A DNA stretch of 33,733 nt from an uncultured Collinsella sp. Its GTDB lineage: Bacteria > Actinomycetota > Coriobacteriia > Coriobacteriales > Coriobacteriaceae. The notes beneath the pieces were generated by a model. It was not told where the DNA came from. It ran no database searches and saw nothing but the letters and a program-made list of their open reading frames with translations. The translations under genes and the position numbers were made by a program. Location of the stretch: contig CATYEN010000025.1 in assembly GCA_958405565.1 (NCBI GenBank), forward strand, positions 1-33,733, given 5' to 3'. Numbering within the stretch: position 1 is the first letter of the stretch; every line of letters begins with the position of its first letter. Positions 23,803-31,923 of this stretch are shown here, in pieces.

Positions 23803-24151
23803 GGTATATATCGTGTCAGCTAATGCCGTGTTGATGGCACTGAGTGGGAAAGTCGTTTTAGGGGCCTAACCAAATGCTGTCCAAAAGCTTGACGCAATTA
23901 TGGGTTGGTACGCCTAAAATCAATGTTCTCGCAGCTTAGCTATGGCATATAAATACTCAATTGCTGCACATTTGATATCGATGCATCATCATCCGACAAC
24001 GAATTACGTGTCGGGAATTGGCCGAAATCGTTCAAAATGAGGGTTCAGAATTTGTGATGGCAGATCTATCTGTGGAACGTAGGGCGGCCCCGCTGCGGTG
24101 TTTCCCGCTGCGAGGCCGCTCGTGAGCAAGCAGTGTTTGTCGCAGGCGTTG
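23803..24151. other. Gene-free stretch upstream of the PD-(D/E)XK-like gene
   Basis: No coding sequence supported. AATACTCAATTGCTGCACAT (23952-23971) resembles the complement of the motif repeated at 22370 and 22581, so a third partial copy may lie here. The half near the exonuclease gene is GC-rich and shows no clear terminator. Confidence 0.4.
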
Positions 24152-25120
24152 CTATTTCGCGAATAGGTTCTTGAGGTTGAACTCGGCCTGTACCGTGCGG
24201 AGCATGAGGTCGGTGTCGTCCAGACCCAGATGCTGCTCGTTGGCGTCGGCGGCGAGGGTTCCGCGGCGGCGCGCCCAGTTCTCGAGTGCGGCGGGGGCGG
24301 ACTCGCGGGGGAGCGAGCGGACGTCGGCATCCAGGCTGCGGCAGATCTGGCGCGAGTCGATGACGATGATCTTGCCGGCGCGGCGTGCCTCGGCGTAACC
24401 GTCCAGGTGAATCTTGAACCAGCTGTCCTCAAAGGCGGCGTTATGCGCCATGTACGGGTACTTCTTCATAAGCTTGAGCAGCTGCTTTTGCAGCTCCTTG
24501 TTCTCGCGGAAGGGCGTTTTGCCGTCGATGTCGTCCCAGGTAATGTGATGGATGTTCGATAGCGGCACATCCTCGCCGCGGTAGATGTCGGGCAGGCCGC
24601 AGTAGTGTGCCTCGGCGTCGTGCGGGACGGCATCGCTGGTGAGTTCCATGATCTCCCAGCCGACGTTGATGATATAACCGCGTTCGGGTGCACGGCCGGT
24701 GGTTTCGATGTCGATACCGAGCACGGTGCCCTGGATGGGTTTGCGGGCGTAGGCCACGCCGAGCGCGTCGCGGTCACCGCGGATCTCGCGCATAACGGAC
24801 GCGGCGGTGCGCTTTTGCATTTTGCCGATGGCGGCGCAGGTGTCGGCGTCGGACAGGCCACGCGAGAGCGTCGCGGGCGTCACATTGCGCAGGCGTGCCT
24901 CGCCAATCTGGTCGCAAAGGTCGCGGTTGCGGTCGGCCAGGTCGCGCACGGTGGCAAAGTCGAAGCCGGGGTCGTCCTCGGCAGTATAATACTCGGTCTC
25001 GAGCACCTTGAGGGCCTCTTCGCCCTTCTGGCGTTCGGACTCCATGGCGCCGTGGTCGCCATAGATAAACATGGGAATAAACGGCTGGCGCTCGTATTCA
25101 AGTGCTTGCGAAACGTTCAT
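24152..25120 (-). CDS. DEDDh-family 3'-5' exonuclease
   Basis: The 322-residue protein has a DnaQ/RNase T-type exonuclease domain after a 130-residue helical N-terminal part. Exo I is GIDIETTG (Asp137, Glu139). Exo II is MAHNAAFEDSWF (His226-Asn227), where Glu231 stands in place of the usual Asp and Asp232 follows. Exo III is HLGLDDTD (His297, Asp302). It degrades DNA or RNA from the 3' end; the biological substrate is not evident. MNVSQALEYE is chosen as the start because AAGGAG lies six bases ahead. It diverges from the metal exporter gene. Confidence 0.87.
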   Translation of the reverse strand: MNVSQALEYERQPFIPMFIYGDHGAMESERQKGEEALKVLETEYYTAEDDPGFDFATVRDLADRNRDLCDQIGEARLRNVTPATLSRGLSDADTCAAIGKMQKRTAASVMREIRGDRDALGVAYARKPIQGTVLGIDIETTGRAPERGYIINVGWEIMELTSDAVPHDAEAHYCGLPDIYRGEDVPLSNIHHITWDDIDGKTPFRENKELQKQLLKLMKKYPYMAHNAAFEDSWFKIHLDGYAEARRAGKIIVIDSRQICRSLDADVRSLPRESAPAALENWARRRGTLAADANEQHLGLDDTDLMLRTVQAEFNLKNLFAK

Positions 25121-25181
25121 AGGCTGCTCCTTGGACGGGCCGCGTCGCGCGGCTCGGGGTAACTGAGTTATGGCGAGATGA

Positions 25182-25242
25182 TAGTTTACCATGGGCAACT
25201 ATTGGCACCACGCCTAGGTCAACTACAATACCCTAGTTGACC
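25182..25242. promoter_or_regulatory. Four GGTCAACTA-type half-sites in the divergent promoter region
   Basis: TAGTTTACC (25182-25190) and GGGCAACTA (25193-25201) face each other. GGTCAACTA (25217-25225) and TAGTTGACC (25234-25242) form a second, perfect pair nested in CCTAG/CTAGG. CATGGGCAACT (25190-25200) is identical to 18743-18753 upstream of the MntR-like gene. These are candidate MntR operators. Confidence 0.5.
25202..25229 (+). promoter_or_regulatory. Candidate promoter of the metal exporter
   Basis: TTGGCA (25202-25207) and TACAAT (25224-25229) are 16 bp apart, about 60 bp before the start codon. The -10 box overlaps the GGTCAACTA half-site, so a bound repressor would block it. Confidence 0.5.
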
Positions 25243-25291
25243 GCTAGGACTTTTACAATGCTGCCGAAAGACACGAAAGGTTCCATCCGTC

Positions 25292-26380
25292 ATGGATTTG
25301 CTGATTGATATTTTGCTCGACGCCGGCAAGGACACGCTGTCGCTGGTGCCGTTTTTGTTGGTGACGTATCTGGCCCTCGAGACCCTGGAGCACGTCGCGG
25401 GTGACAGCGTCAACGGCGCCATCAAGCGCGCCGGTGCCGCGGGCCCCGTGGTTGGCTCGTTGCTGGGCATGGTGCCGCAGTGCGGCTTTTCGGCAATGGC
25501 GGCCACGCTGTACGCCGGCCGTGTCGTGACCTTGGGCACGTTGGTGGCGGTGTTCCTTTCGACCTCCGATGAGATGCTGCCGCTGTTGCTCGCCGAGCAG
25601 GTGCCCGTGCAGACCATGGCGATGCTTTTGGCTTCGAAGGCACTGATCGCGCTGGTCACGGGCTTTATCGTGGACGCCGCCATTCGCGGCTTGCGTCGTA
25701 ACGCTCGCGCGCATGCGGCGATTCGCCGTACCGTGCTGGGAACCGCGGCCAACCCGGCCCACGTGAACTGCGCGCACGACGACCACAGCGGTGGTGACAT
25801 CATCGACGAGGTGGCCGAGGCGGGCGTGAGCGCCGATCACATCCATGAGCTGTGCGAGCGTGACCATTGCGGTTGCGATGAAGACGAGGACGAGCACGAA
25901 CACGGACATGGACACGATCACGGTCATGTGGGCGAGCATGAACACCATGATGGCCACGGTCACTCCCACTCTCACGAGGGCGCGCCCCTCCTGTCGATTA
26001 TTCGCAGCGCCATCTCGCACACCGTGCAGGTATCGGTATTCATTTTTCTGGTGACGCTGATACTGGTCGCCGTGCTCGAGACCTTCGGCGAGTCCGCGAT
26101 CGAGCAGTTCCTGCGTGGCAACGAGACGCTCGCCGTCCTGGGTTCGGCGCTTGTCGGCCTGATCCCCAACTGCTCGGCGAGCGTGGTCATTACGCAGCTG
26201 TACCTGGAGGGCGCGCTACAGCTGGCGCCGATGCTCGCCGGCACGCTCATTTCCGCCGGCGTGGGCTACCTGGTCCTGTTCCGCACCAACCGCAGCGCTC
26301 GTGAAAACGCCGTGTTCCTGGTCATGATGTACGTCATCGGCGCCGGCTGGGGCCTTATTCTATCCGCCTTCGGCCTCTAA
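25292..26380 (+). CDS. Putative manganese/heavy-metal exporter with His-rich loop (ArsP_2/DUF2899 type)
   Basis: A 362-residue membrane protein built of two related halves of about four to five helices. Matching motifs are VPQCGFS (61-67) in the first half and IPNCSAS (around 291-297) in the second. Between them is a long cytoplasmic or external loop (about 165-230) packed with His, Asp and Glu (repeated HGH and HEH), plus HCGC, which should bind divalent metal. This layout matches the family annotated as putative manganese transporter or arsenic efflux protein; the ion is not proven. AAAGG stands before ATG 25292. MntR-like operator sequences in its promoter favour manganese. A strong terminator follows, so it is a single-gene unit. 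Confidence 0.8.
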   Translation: MDLLIDILLDAGKDTLSLVPFLLVTYLALETLEHVAGDSVNGAIKRAGAAGPVVGSLLGMVPQCGFSAMAATLYAGRVVTLGTLVAVFLSTSDEMLPLLLAEQVPVQTMAMLLASKALIALVTGFIVDAAIRGLRRNARAHAAIRRTVLGTAANPAHVNCAHDDHSGGDIIDEVAEAGVSADHIHELCERDHCGCDEDEDEHEHGHGHDHGHVGEHEHHDGHGHSHSHEGAPLLSIIRSAISHTVQVSVFIFLVTLILVAVLETFGESAIEQFLRGNETLAVLGSALVGLIPNCSASVVITQLYLEGALQLAPMLAGTLISAGVGYLVLFRTNRSARENAVFLVMMYVIGAGWGLILSAFGL

Positions 26381-26394
26381 GTAGGCCTAAAAAT

Positions 26395-26464
26395 GGGCTT
26401 CAAATAGCCATGCTCGGCGCCTGCGCAATGCGGCGACGCATGGCATTTTGAAGCCCGTTTTTTT
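26395..26464 (+). terminator. Intrinsic terminator of the exporter gene
   Basis: GGGCTTCAAA (26395-26404) pairs with TTTGAAGCCC (26447-26456). An inner GCCATGC/GCATGGC stem (26407-26413 and 26438-26444) extends it, and GTTTTTTTG follows. Confidence 0.88.
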
Positions 26465-26495
26465 GTTGAGCCATGGATTCCGAGCGCTCACACCG

Positions 26496-26543
26496 CTCAA
26501 AACAAAAAGGTAGATTTTTAGGCATGTCCCAAAAATCTACCTT
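26496..26543 (-). terminator. Terminator-like palindrome after yaiI
   Basis: AAGGTAGATTTTT (26507-26519) is complementary to 26531-26543, with GG/CC closing a short centre. On the minus strand it is followed by TTTTTGTTTTG. The core GATTTTTGGGAC and TAAAAATC matches the palindrome at 1-36, so it may belong to a repeat family as well. Confidence 0.75.
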
Positions 26544-26545
26544 GG

Positions 26546-27028
26546 TTAGCGCAGTAGCTCGGTGAGGTTGCGTTTAAAGCGGATGCGGTCTTCGCTGGTA
26601 AATGCCGCCGGTCCGCGAGTGCGTCCGCCGGCGCGGCGCACCTTCTTTTCCTCGTGGCGAATAAACAGCTGCATGTCGATGGTCGCTTTGTCGTAGACGC
26701 GCCCGCGCACACCGATGGCGGCGGCATCGCGCCCGAGCACCATGCTCGCCAAGCCAATGTCCTGCGTCACGACCACGTCGCCCGCCTGCAGGCGTTCGAC
26801 AATGGCAAAGTCGGCGCTGTCGGCGCCCACGCTCACGTCGAGCGTCGTGACCCAAAAGCCGCGTCGCGCGTGCTCGGCATCGCGCGGGTCGTCGCGGCGA
26901 ATGTGCCGTTCCAGGTTTTGCGTGCTGTTGCCGGCGATAACAACGGCGACGCCCGCCCGCCGCGCGCAGTCAATCGACTCGCGCGTGACCGGGCAGGCGT
27001 CGGCATCAATAAAGAGCGTTCGCGGCAT
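26546..27028 (-). CDS. YaiI/YqxD family protein (UPF0178, DUF188)
   Basis: A 160-residue protein with all landmarks of the family: LFIDADACPVT at the N-terminus (5-15), VVTQDIGLASM near 86-96 and GPAAFTSEDRIRF near the end. The acidic residues and fold prediction place it with PIN-like domains, so a nuclease role has been suggested, but function is unknown. Its ATG directly follows the TAG stop of the HdeD-like gene (TAGATG), so it is translationally coupled and shares its promoter. Confidence 0.9.
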   Translation of the reverse strand: MPRTLFIDADACPVTRESIDCARRAGVAVVIAGNSTQNLERHIRRDDPRDAEHARRGFWVTTLDVSVGADSADFAIVERLQAGDVVVTQDIGLASMVLGRDAAAIGVRGRVYDKATIDMQLFIRHEEKKVRRAGGRTRGPAAFTSEDRIRFKRNLTELLR

Positions 27029-27631
27029 CTAGTGCACCAGTTTGCCAAATTGAATAGCGCGGACAATGAGCGTTACGCCAAACACCAGCAGCGCGGCGCC
27101 GCTAAAGATGACGAGCATCTTTGCCGACCACAGCGGATAGATAAACACGAACATGCCGGCGATGATGGAGAGCGCGCCGCTCAGGATGGCGAGGGCGCGG
27201 TTGGACGAAACCTCGGACTCCAGAATGGACATGACACCTTCGACAATCCAGCCAAAGCCGGCCACGATAACCACCATCGTGGTGAGCGTCGCGGTCGAGA
27301 AGGCCTGGTTGCGCAGGATTATGACGCCGCCCAAGATAATGAGCAGGTTGGAGATGATGCTCGTCACGCGCCAGCCGGTGGGCAGCAGCGGCTCAAAAAT
27401 GGCAGTGAACAGCCTGATGGCTGCCGTAATCACAAAGTAGATGCCCAGGACGGTCGTCAAAAAGACGAGGGACTTGGCGGGTGCAAAAAGCAGCGCGATA
27501 CCAGCAATGAGCGCCACGACGCCCGTGATGGCGTAGATCCAGCGCACGGCCTTGACGGCTTTGCCCGCCATACTTTTCTCGTCAAATCCAAACTGGCTCG
27601 ATTTTTGGTCATCGTTCTTAAAGATGCCCAT
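27029..27631 (-). CDS. HdeD-like (DUF308) small membrane protein
   Basis: A 200-residue protein. After a hydrophilic N-terminus of about 35 residues come six hydrophobic helices arranged in pairs, with repeated Gly-rich turns (GVVALIAGIALLFAPAKSL, LSIIAGMFVFIYPLWSA). This is the HdeD/DUF308 pattern; in E. coli HdeD supports acid resistance at high cell density. Here the role is unknown. GGAAAGGAG lies six bases before ATG at 27631, which rules out the longer upstream start. First gene of a two-gene unit with yaiI. Confidence 0.82.
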   Translation of the reverse strand: MGIFKNDDQKSSQFGFDEKSMAGKAVKAVRWIYAITGVVALIAGIALLFAPAKSLVFLTTVLGIYFVITAAIRLFTAIFEPLLPTGWRVTSIISNLLIILGGVIILRNQAFSTATLTTMVVIVAGFGWIVEGVMSILESEVSSNRALAILSGALSIIAGMFVFIYPLWSAKMLVIFSGAALLVFGVTLIVRAIQFGKLVH

Positions 27632-27848
27632 AACGTCTCCTTTCCGTGTGGTGCACGTCGCGTTCATTGCTCTCCGTGCGGCGTACGCCAAAAGTGCTGC
27701 AACAAGTATCGCCCAAGGGCGCCGATGCATGGGGCGGGAAGGACGAATTGCCGCCCCACATTCCCGAATTGTTACTTTTGTTCCCGCTTCAGTGAGGATT
27801 AATCAACAGCTGTAGAACATTACGCCGCTGTATGTAATTGCCTACGTT

Positions 27849-27867
27849 TTAGGTTAGATTTTCCTAA
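27849..27867 (+). promoter_or_regulatory. DtxR/IdeR-type iron box before the nitroreductase
   Basis: TTAGGTTAGATTTTCCTAA agrees with the 19-bp DtxR consensus TTAGGTTAGSCTAACCTAA at 15 positions, including both outer TTAGG/CCTAA arms. It ends 28 bp before the start codon, as expected for a repressor site. The rest of 27632-27848 shows no gene. Confidence 0.55.
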
Positions 27868-27895
27868 GGACAATTGGCTTGTATTGGGGGTCCCT

Positions 27896-28567
27896 ATGAA
27901 CGAAGCAGTTCCCGCGGCGCCGGTAAGCGCAGAATCGATGGCAAAGCAGGGCCGCGAAAAGCTCGGCTTGGACGCGTTTGATGCGTTGGTTCGTCGCGCC
28001 CGCACGTGCCGTCGCTTTGACGAGTCCATGCGCGTGCCGCGCGAGTTTTTGCTCGAGCTGGCGGAACTGGCGCACCTGGCTCCCTGCGGTGCCAATGCTC
28101 AGCGTCTGCGTTTTCATGTGGTGAGCGGTGCCGAGGATTGCGCGCGTGTATTTGATGAGCTTGCGTGGGCCGGCGCGCTTAAGGATTGGCCGGGTCCTGC
28201 CGAGGGCGAGCGCCCGACCAGCTACATTGCGATTCTGGCCGAGCGCGCCGTTCCGGGCAAGCCCGCCGCGCCCATTACCGAGGTCGACACGGGCATTGCC
28301 GCGCAGACGATGATGCTCGCCGCCCGCAGCGCCACGCCCGAGGTGGCAGCCTGCATGTTCAAGGCCTTTACGCCCCACGCGATCGATGCCATGGGGCTCG
28401 ATAACGACAAGTATGAGCTCAAGCTGATCATGGCGTTTGGCGTTCCGGCCGAGACACAGGTGATCGATACGATCGATTCCAACCCCGACGGCTCCATCAA
28501 TTATTGGCGCGACGAGGCACAGGTACACCACGTACCCAAGCGTTCGCTCGCCGACGTGTTGGTGTAG
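27896..28567 (+). CDS. Nitroreductase-family protein
   Basis: A 223-residue FMN-type nitroreductase. RRARTCRRFDESMRVPREFL (around 33-52) carries the Arg pair that binds the FMN phosphate. APCGANAQRLRFHVV follows, and Gly/Ala-rich helices (TGIAAQTMMLAARS) and LIMAFGVPAE form the dimer core. These enzymes reduce nitro groups, quinones or flavins with NAD(P)H; the true substrate is unknown. GGGGG lies five bases before ATG 27896. An upstream iron box suggests repression when iron is plentiful. The next gene starts 83 bp downstream. Confidence 0.87.
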   Translation: MNEAVPAAPVSAESMAKQGREKLGLDAFDALVRRARTCRRFDESMRVPREFLLELAELAHLAPCGANAQRLRFHVVSGAEDCARVFDELAWAGALKDWPGPAEGERPTSYIAILAERAVPGKPAAPITEVDTGIAAQTMMLAARSATPEVAACMFKAFTPHAIDAMGLDNDKYELKLIMAFGVPAETQVIDTIDSNPDGSINYWRDEAQVHHVPKRSLADVLV

Positions 28568-28606
28568 TTGAGCGTCGTTGCGGTTCAATCCGGCGGCAAA
28601 ATCACC

Positions 28607-28636
28607 ACAAAGGTGCTGTCTCCTTTGCGGTGGTGC
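28607..28636 (+). other. Hairpin before the first histidine phosphatase
   Basis: CACCACAAAGG pairs imperfectly with CCTTTGCGGTGGTG, just upstream of the GAGGGGAGGG ribosome-binding site. There is no T-tract, so it is more likely a leader structure than a terminator. Confidence 0.35.
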
Positions 28637-28649
28637 GAGGGGAGGGCAT

Positions 28650-29192
28650 GTGGCCGATCTGTATTTGGTGCGTCATGGGCAGACTGAGCTCAATGTGCAG
28701 AGCATTTTGCAGGGCTGGCACGATTCGCCGCTTACGGCGCGCGGGCGCGAGCAGGCGCTGACGGCGCGTACGGCGTTTGCGGCGCGTGGCGTGGCCTTTG
28801 ATCATGTGTATTCCTCGCCGTTGGGCCGGGCGCGGCATACGGCTGAGCTTATCGTTGGCGAGGGCCGTTCCATTGAGCTGGTCGATGACCTGCGTGAGTG
28901 GCATTTTGGCTCGCTGGAGGGCACATCAAATCGCGAGATGCCGCCGCAGCCCTGGGGCGATTATCCGGTGGCCTTTGGCGGCGAGTCTGAAGGCGAGCTA
29001 CGGTCGCGCATGGTCGCGGCGCTGTCCCGCATCATGGCCAGGTCGCAGCACGACTGCGTGCTGGCGGTTTCCCACGGCTCAGCCTGCCAGGAGTTTCTTG
29101 AGTATGTGACTGGCGGGGGAGAGCTACCCGACAACGGTGCCGTGCTTCATTTTGGCTATTGCGACGGGGCGTTTTCGCTCCTTGATTGGTAA
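28650..29192 (+). CDS. Histidine phosphatase family protein (first of tandem pair)
   Basis: A 180-residue member of the phosphoglycerate-mutase-like branch. The phospho-accepting His is in LVRHGQTELN (His9). Arg and Glu follow in SSPLGRARHTAEL and DDLREWHFGSLEG, and the second His is in AVSHGSACQEF. Short members like this are cofactor-independent phosphatases of varied small substrates. GTG 28650 is the start: GGGAGGG sits just ahead. The ATG at 28648 overlaps it but is out of frame. It lies 17 bp before a second copy, so the two are likely one operon made by tandem duplication. Confidence 0.88.
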   Translation: MADLYLVRHGQTELNVQSILQGWHDSPLTARGREQALTARTAFAARGVAFDHVYSSPLGRARHTAELIVGEGRSIELVDDLREWHFGSLEGTSNREMPPQPWGDYPVAFGGESEGELRSRMVAALSRIMARSQHDCVLAVSHGSACQEFLEYVTGGGELPDNGAVLHFGYCDGAFSLLDW

Positions 29193-29209
29193 CGAACGAA
29201 AGGACCCCT

Positions 29210-29845
29210 ATGAATAAAGACCTGTATCTGGTTCGTCATGGGCAGACAATATTCAACCTTAAGCGTATCATTCAGGGGTGGAGTGATTCGCCGCTTACGC
29301 AGTTGGGTTGCGACCAGGCGGCGCGCGCCGGCATGTTTTTACGTGCGCGCGGCATTGAGCCCGATCATGCCTACACCTCCACGCTTCATCGCACCGAGCA
29401 GACTATCGCCAACTTGTGGCCGGGCTTGGCGTACGAGCGCCTGGACGGCCTGCGTGAGTGGTTCTTTGGCGACTTTGAGGCCGAGCGCGTGATGCTCATG
29501 CCCGAGCGCCCGTGGCGCGATTTCTATCGTCAATTTGGCGGCGAGGGCCAGATCCAGGTGCGCGAGCGCATGGTGGCGACGCTGACCGAACTCATGCGAC
29601 GCCCGGACCACGAGTGCGTCCTTGCGGTGAGCCACGGATCGGCCATCAAGGAGTTCATGGACCATACCAAGGGCGCGGCGGCCGATGAACGCGATCGCGT
29701 TCCGGGCAACTGCTCGGTGCTACACTTTGCGTTTGACGACGAATCCGACACGTTTGAGCTGGTCGAAGTCTTTACGCAGGAGGATTACGCGCGCGAGCTG
29801 GGGCTTGAACCGCTCGTGGCTACTGCGGGTCCGCAGCGCGGATAA
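29210..29845 (+). CDS. Histidine phosphatase family protein (second of tandem pair)
   Basis: The 211-residue paralog of the gene before it. It has LVRHGQTIFN (His10), IIQGWSDSPLT (against ILQGWHDSPLT upstream), TSTLHRTEQT, DGLREWFFGDFE and AVSHGSAIKEF. An extra 25-residue tail (ELVEVFTQEDYARELGLEP and beyond) distinguishes it. Substrate unknown. AAAGGA stands seven bases before ATG 29210. A bidirectional terminator follows. Confidence 0.88.
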   Translation: MNKDLYLVRHGQTIFNLKRIIQGWSDSPLTQLGCDQAARAGMFLRARGIEPDHAYTSTLHRTEQTIANLWPGLAYERLDGLREWFFGDFEAERVMLMPERPWRDFYRQFGGEGQIQVRERMVATLTELMRRPDHECVLAVSHGSAIKEFMDHTKGAAADERDRVPGNCSVLHFAFDDESDTFELVEVFTQEDYARELGLEPLVATAGPQRG

Positions 29846-29887
29846 CGCGAGCGCGACGGCACGGGTCGCCGGCATACTTCTCGACGC

Positions 29888-29931
29888 AAAAGGGGCGGAG
29901 ATGCATGTACCTGCTGCATCTCCGCCCCCTG
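29888..29931. terminator. Bidirectional terminator between converging genes
   Basis: GGGGCGGAGATGCA (29892-29905) pairs perfectly with 29915-29928 around a nine-base loop. On the minus strand TTTT follows; on the plus strand the tail is CTGTTTGTT. Confidence 0.85.
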
Positions 29932-29973
29932 TTTGTTGAGCTGCCGATTTTTGTGCTGGGCAGTCTGGTCTTG

Positions 29974-30663
29974 CTAGAACCGCGCGACCTGGTGCGTGAG
30001 CAGACCTGTCGGAACTTGCGGCGCGACGCCGCTGACCTGCGCGGCGGGGAAGAGCACGGCAACGGTAAAGTTGAACGGCTCCTTGCCGGTGTACGTTCCG
30101 GCGGCACGGGCCTCATCGGCCAGAATCTGCGATGCCCCAGCCAGCGCGGCAGCGTAGGTGGGGTCGTCTGCCGGCGTCGGCTCCGGCGCCTGATCGAGCA
30201 TGGCGCGGATGGCGGCAACGGCGTCCTCGCGCTTGACCTTCCACACGCGATGCGTAATGCCGGCGGGGTCGGTGACGGCATAGAGCGGCGCTCCTTCTTT
30301 GGCGGCGCCAAGGATGATATCCATGACGGGCGAGGCTTCGTAGGCGAGCGTTACAGGGCGGGGCTGCACCTTAAGCTCGGCGATCGCGCGCGCGGCGGCG
30401 AGTGCGTCGACGCTCTCGGTGGCAGCCTCGTCGCTACCCGTCAGTACGTTAACCGGGCAAATCGCCACGACACCCGTCGCGCGACCCGGCTCGCCCGAGC
30501 ATTCGTACACGTAATACGCCGCGCCTGGATCCTTGAGCATTAGGCCGTCAGCAATGGCGCCGCGCAGGGCGTCGTTGCCGCTCAGGATACCGCCCATCGC
30601 AGGCAGCGCCTCGAGCACACGGTCCTGAGCCGGGCGGATGCAGGGAAACGGAAGTGCTTTCAT
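29974..30663 (-). CDS. DUF1015-related protein, shortened
   Basis: The 229-residue protein matches, from memory, the central part of DUF1015 proteins: AYYVYECSGEPGRATGVVAICPV, VDALAAARAIAELKVQPRPVTLAYEAS, and PLYAVTDPAGITHRVWKVKRED. Usual family members exceed 400 residues; this one lacks both the standard N-terminal PPYDV region and the C-terminal third. It may be a natural short branch or a shortened relative; the frame is open and unbroken. Function of the family is unknown. AGGA lies upstream of the ATG. It follows the M20 gene after 39 bp on the minus strand and is probably its operon partner. Confidence 0.6.
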   Translation of the reverse strand: MKALPFPCIRPAQDRVLEALPAMGGILSGNDALRGAIADGLMLKDPGAAYYVYECSGEPGRATGVVAICPVNVLTGSDEAATESVDALAAARAIAELKVQPRPVTLAYEASPVMDIILGAAKEGAPLYAVTDPAGITHRVWKVKREDAVAAIRAMLDQAPEPTPADDPTYAAALAGASQILADEARAAGTYTGKEPFNFTVAVLFPAAQVSGVAPQVPTGLLTHQVARF

Positions 30664-30702
30664 GGGCGGTCCTAACGCGCGAGTCGGTTTGTTCGCGGCT
30701 TA

Positions 30703-31923
30703 TTATGCCCCAACTTGTCCATTCGCGTCCCAGAGCACGTTATCGGCGAGCGCGATGAGCACGTTTTGGCAGCGAACGATATCGGCATGGGGCACATACT
30801 CGTCGGGCTTGTGCGCGAGCGCCAACGAGCCGGGGCCGTAGCTCATACAATTGCGGTTGCCTGTCTTGCCGGCAATGACGGCGGTATCGGTGTAGCCGGT
30901 AAAGAAGCCGACGGTCGTGTCCGCGTCCGTCACGCCATCGGCGGCACGCTTGAGCGCTGCTAGAAGGGGAGAGCTCGGGTCGCGCTCAATGGCGGGGCGG
31001 TCGCCCGTCGCGGTGTAGCTGCCATGGCAACCGGGAACCGCGCCCTCGGCGGCGGCAATGGCCTGCTCTACCATGCGCGTCGCGGCGGCCGTGTCGGTCG
31101 GCGGCGTCAGGCGCATGTCGACCCAGACCTTGGCGTGGTCGGGCACGACATAGGGGCGATAGCCGCCCTCTATCTGTCCAAACGTGATGGTCGAAGGACC
31201 CAGCTCATCATGCACGGGCAGCGTCGCAAACGTGCGACGAAGCGAGCACACGACCTCGGCCATGGCGGCGACGGCATCCGCGCCCTTCCACGGCTGGCTC
31301 GCATGCGCCGTTACGCCAGCCATTTCAATCTCGAACCACGTGCGCCCCTTGTGCGCCACCTGGATCTGTCCGTCGGTGGGTTCGGTGTCCAGCACCCATT
31401 CGCGCGAGCCGACCCAGCCAGCATCGATCGCGGCCTCTGAGCCGCGCATGAAGTCTTCCTCGTCGACCGAGCAGATGAGCGAAAAGCCGCGGCGTGGCAG
31501 CGCGCCATCCGCCGCCACGCGCTCGAGCGTATGGACCAGTGCGGCAATGGCGCAGGCCAGGCCACCCTTCATATCGCAGGCACCGCGGCCATAGAGTTTA
31601 TCGTCGCGCACAACCGCCCCAAGCGGTGCGATGTCTGCGTCCCAGCCATCGCCCAAGGTGACGGTATCCATGTGGCAGATATAGACCAGCCGCGGCTCGT
31701 CGCTTTGGCCCGGCACGGTGACTTTAAGGTTGCGGCGCCCGGGCAGCACCTCGAGCTCCTCAACCTGCACGGCATGGAGCACCGGATGACTCAACCGCTC
31801 CAGCTGAGCCTCAACCAGCGCTTTGATATACCGCTCAATTTCATCCTCATACGCGCCCGGGTCTGAGCTGTCGATCCGCACGAGCTCCTGAGCAAGCCGC
31901 CAGGCAAAGTCCTCATCAACCAT
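30703..31923 (-). CDS. M20-family metallopeptidase (ArgE/DapE-like)
   Basis: A 406-residue M20 enzyme. Zinc and catalytic residues are HMDTV (His84, Asp86), GRGACDMKGG (bridging Asp117), VDEED (Glu155, Glu156), DTEP and a final His in AHKPDEYV. The dimerisation domain contains VTAHASQPWKGADA. This is the DapE/ArgE/carboxypeptidase G2 branch, acting on N-acyl amino acids or small peptides. The sequence alone does not decide between succinyl-diaminopimelate, N-acetylornithine or another amide, and no arginine or lysine pathway genes are next to it. GAGG lies six bases before ATG at 31923. It leads a two-gene unit and diverges from the gene at 32078. Confidence 0.88.
   Translation of the reverse strand: MVDEDFAWRLAQELVRIDSSDPGAYEDEIERYIKALVEAQLERLSHPVLHAVQVEELEVLPGRRNLKVTVPGQSDEPRLVYICHMDTVTLGDGWDADIAPLGAVVRDDKLYGRGACDMKGGLACAIAALVHTLERVAADGALPRRGFSLICSVDEEDFMRGSEAAIDAGWVGSREWVLDTEPTDGQIQVAHKGRTWFEIEMAGVTAHASQPWKGADAVAAMAEVVCSLRRTFATLPVHDELGPSTITFGQIEGGYRPYVVPDHAKVWVDMRLTPPTDTAAATRMVEQAIAAAEGAVPGCHGSYTATGDRPAIERDPSSPLLAALKRAADGVTDADTTVGFFTGYTDTAVIAGKTGNRNCMSYGPGSLALAHKPDEYVPHADIVRCQNVLIALADNVLWDANGQVGA

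Noticed and set aside
25121..25291. Manganese (yybP-ykoY) riboswitch before the exporter
   Set aside because: The region is short and shows operator-like palindromes, not the paired-loop architecture of that riboswitch.
28648..28700. ATG 28648 as start of the first histidine phosphatase
   Set aside because: It is in a different frame, and its product soon loses similarity. GTG 28650 reads directly into DLYLVRHGQT.
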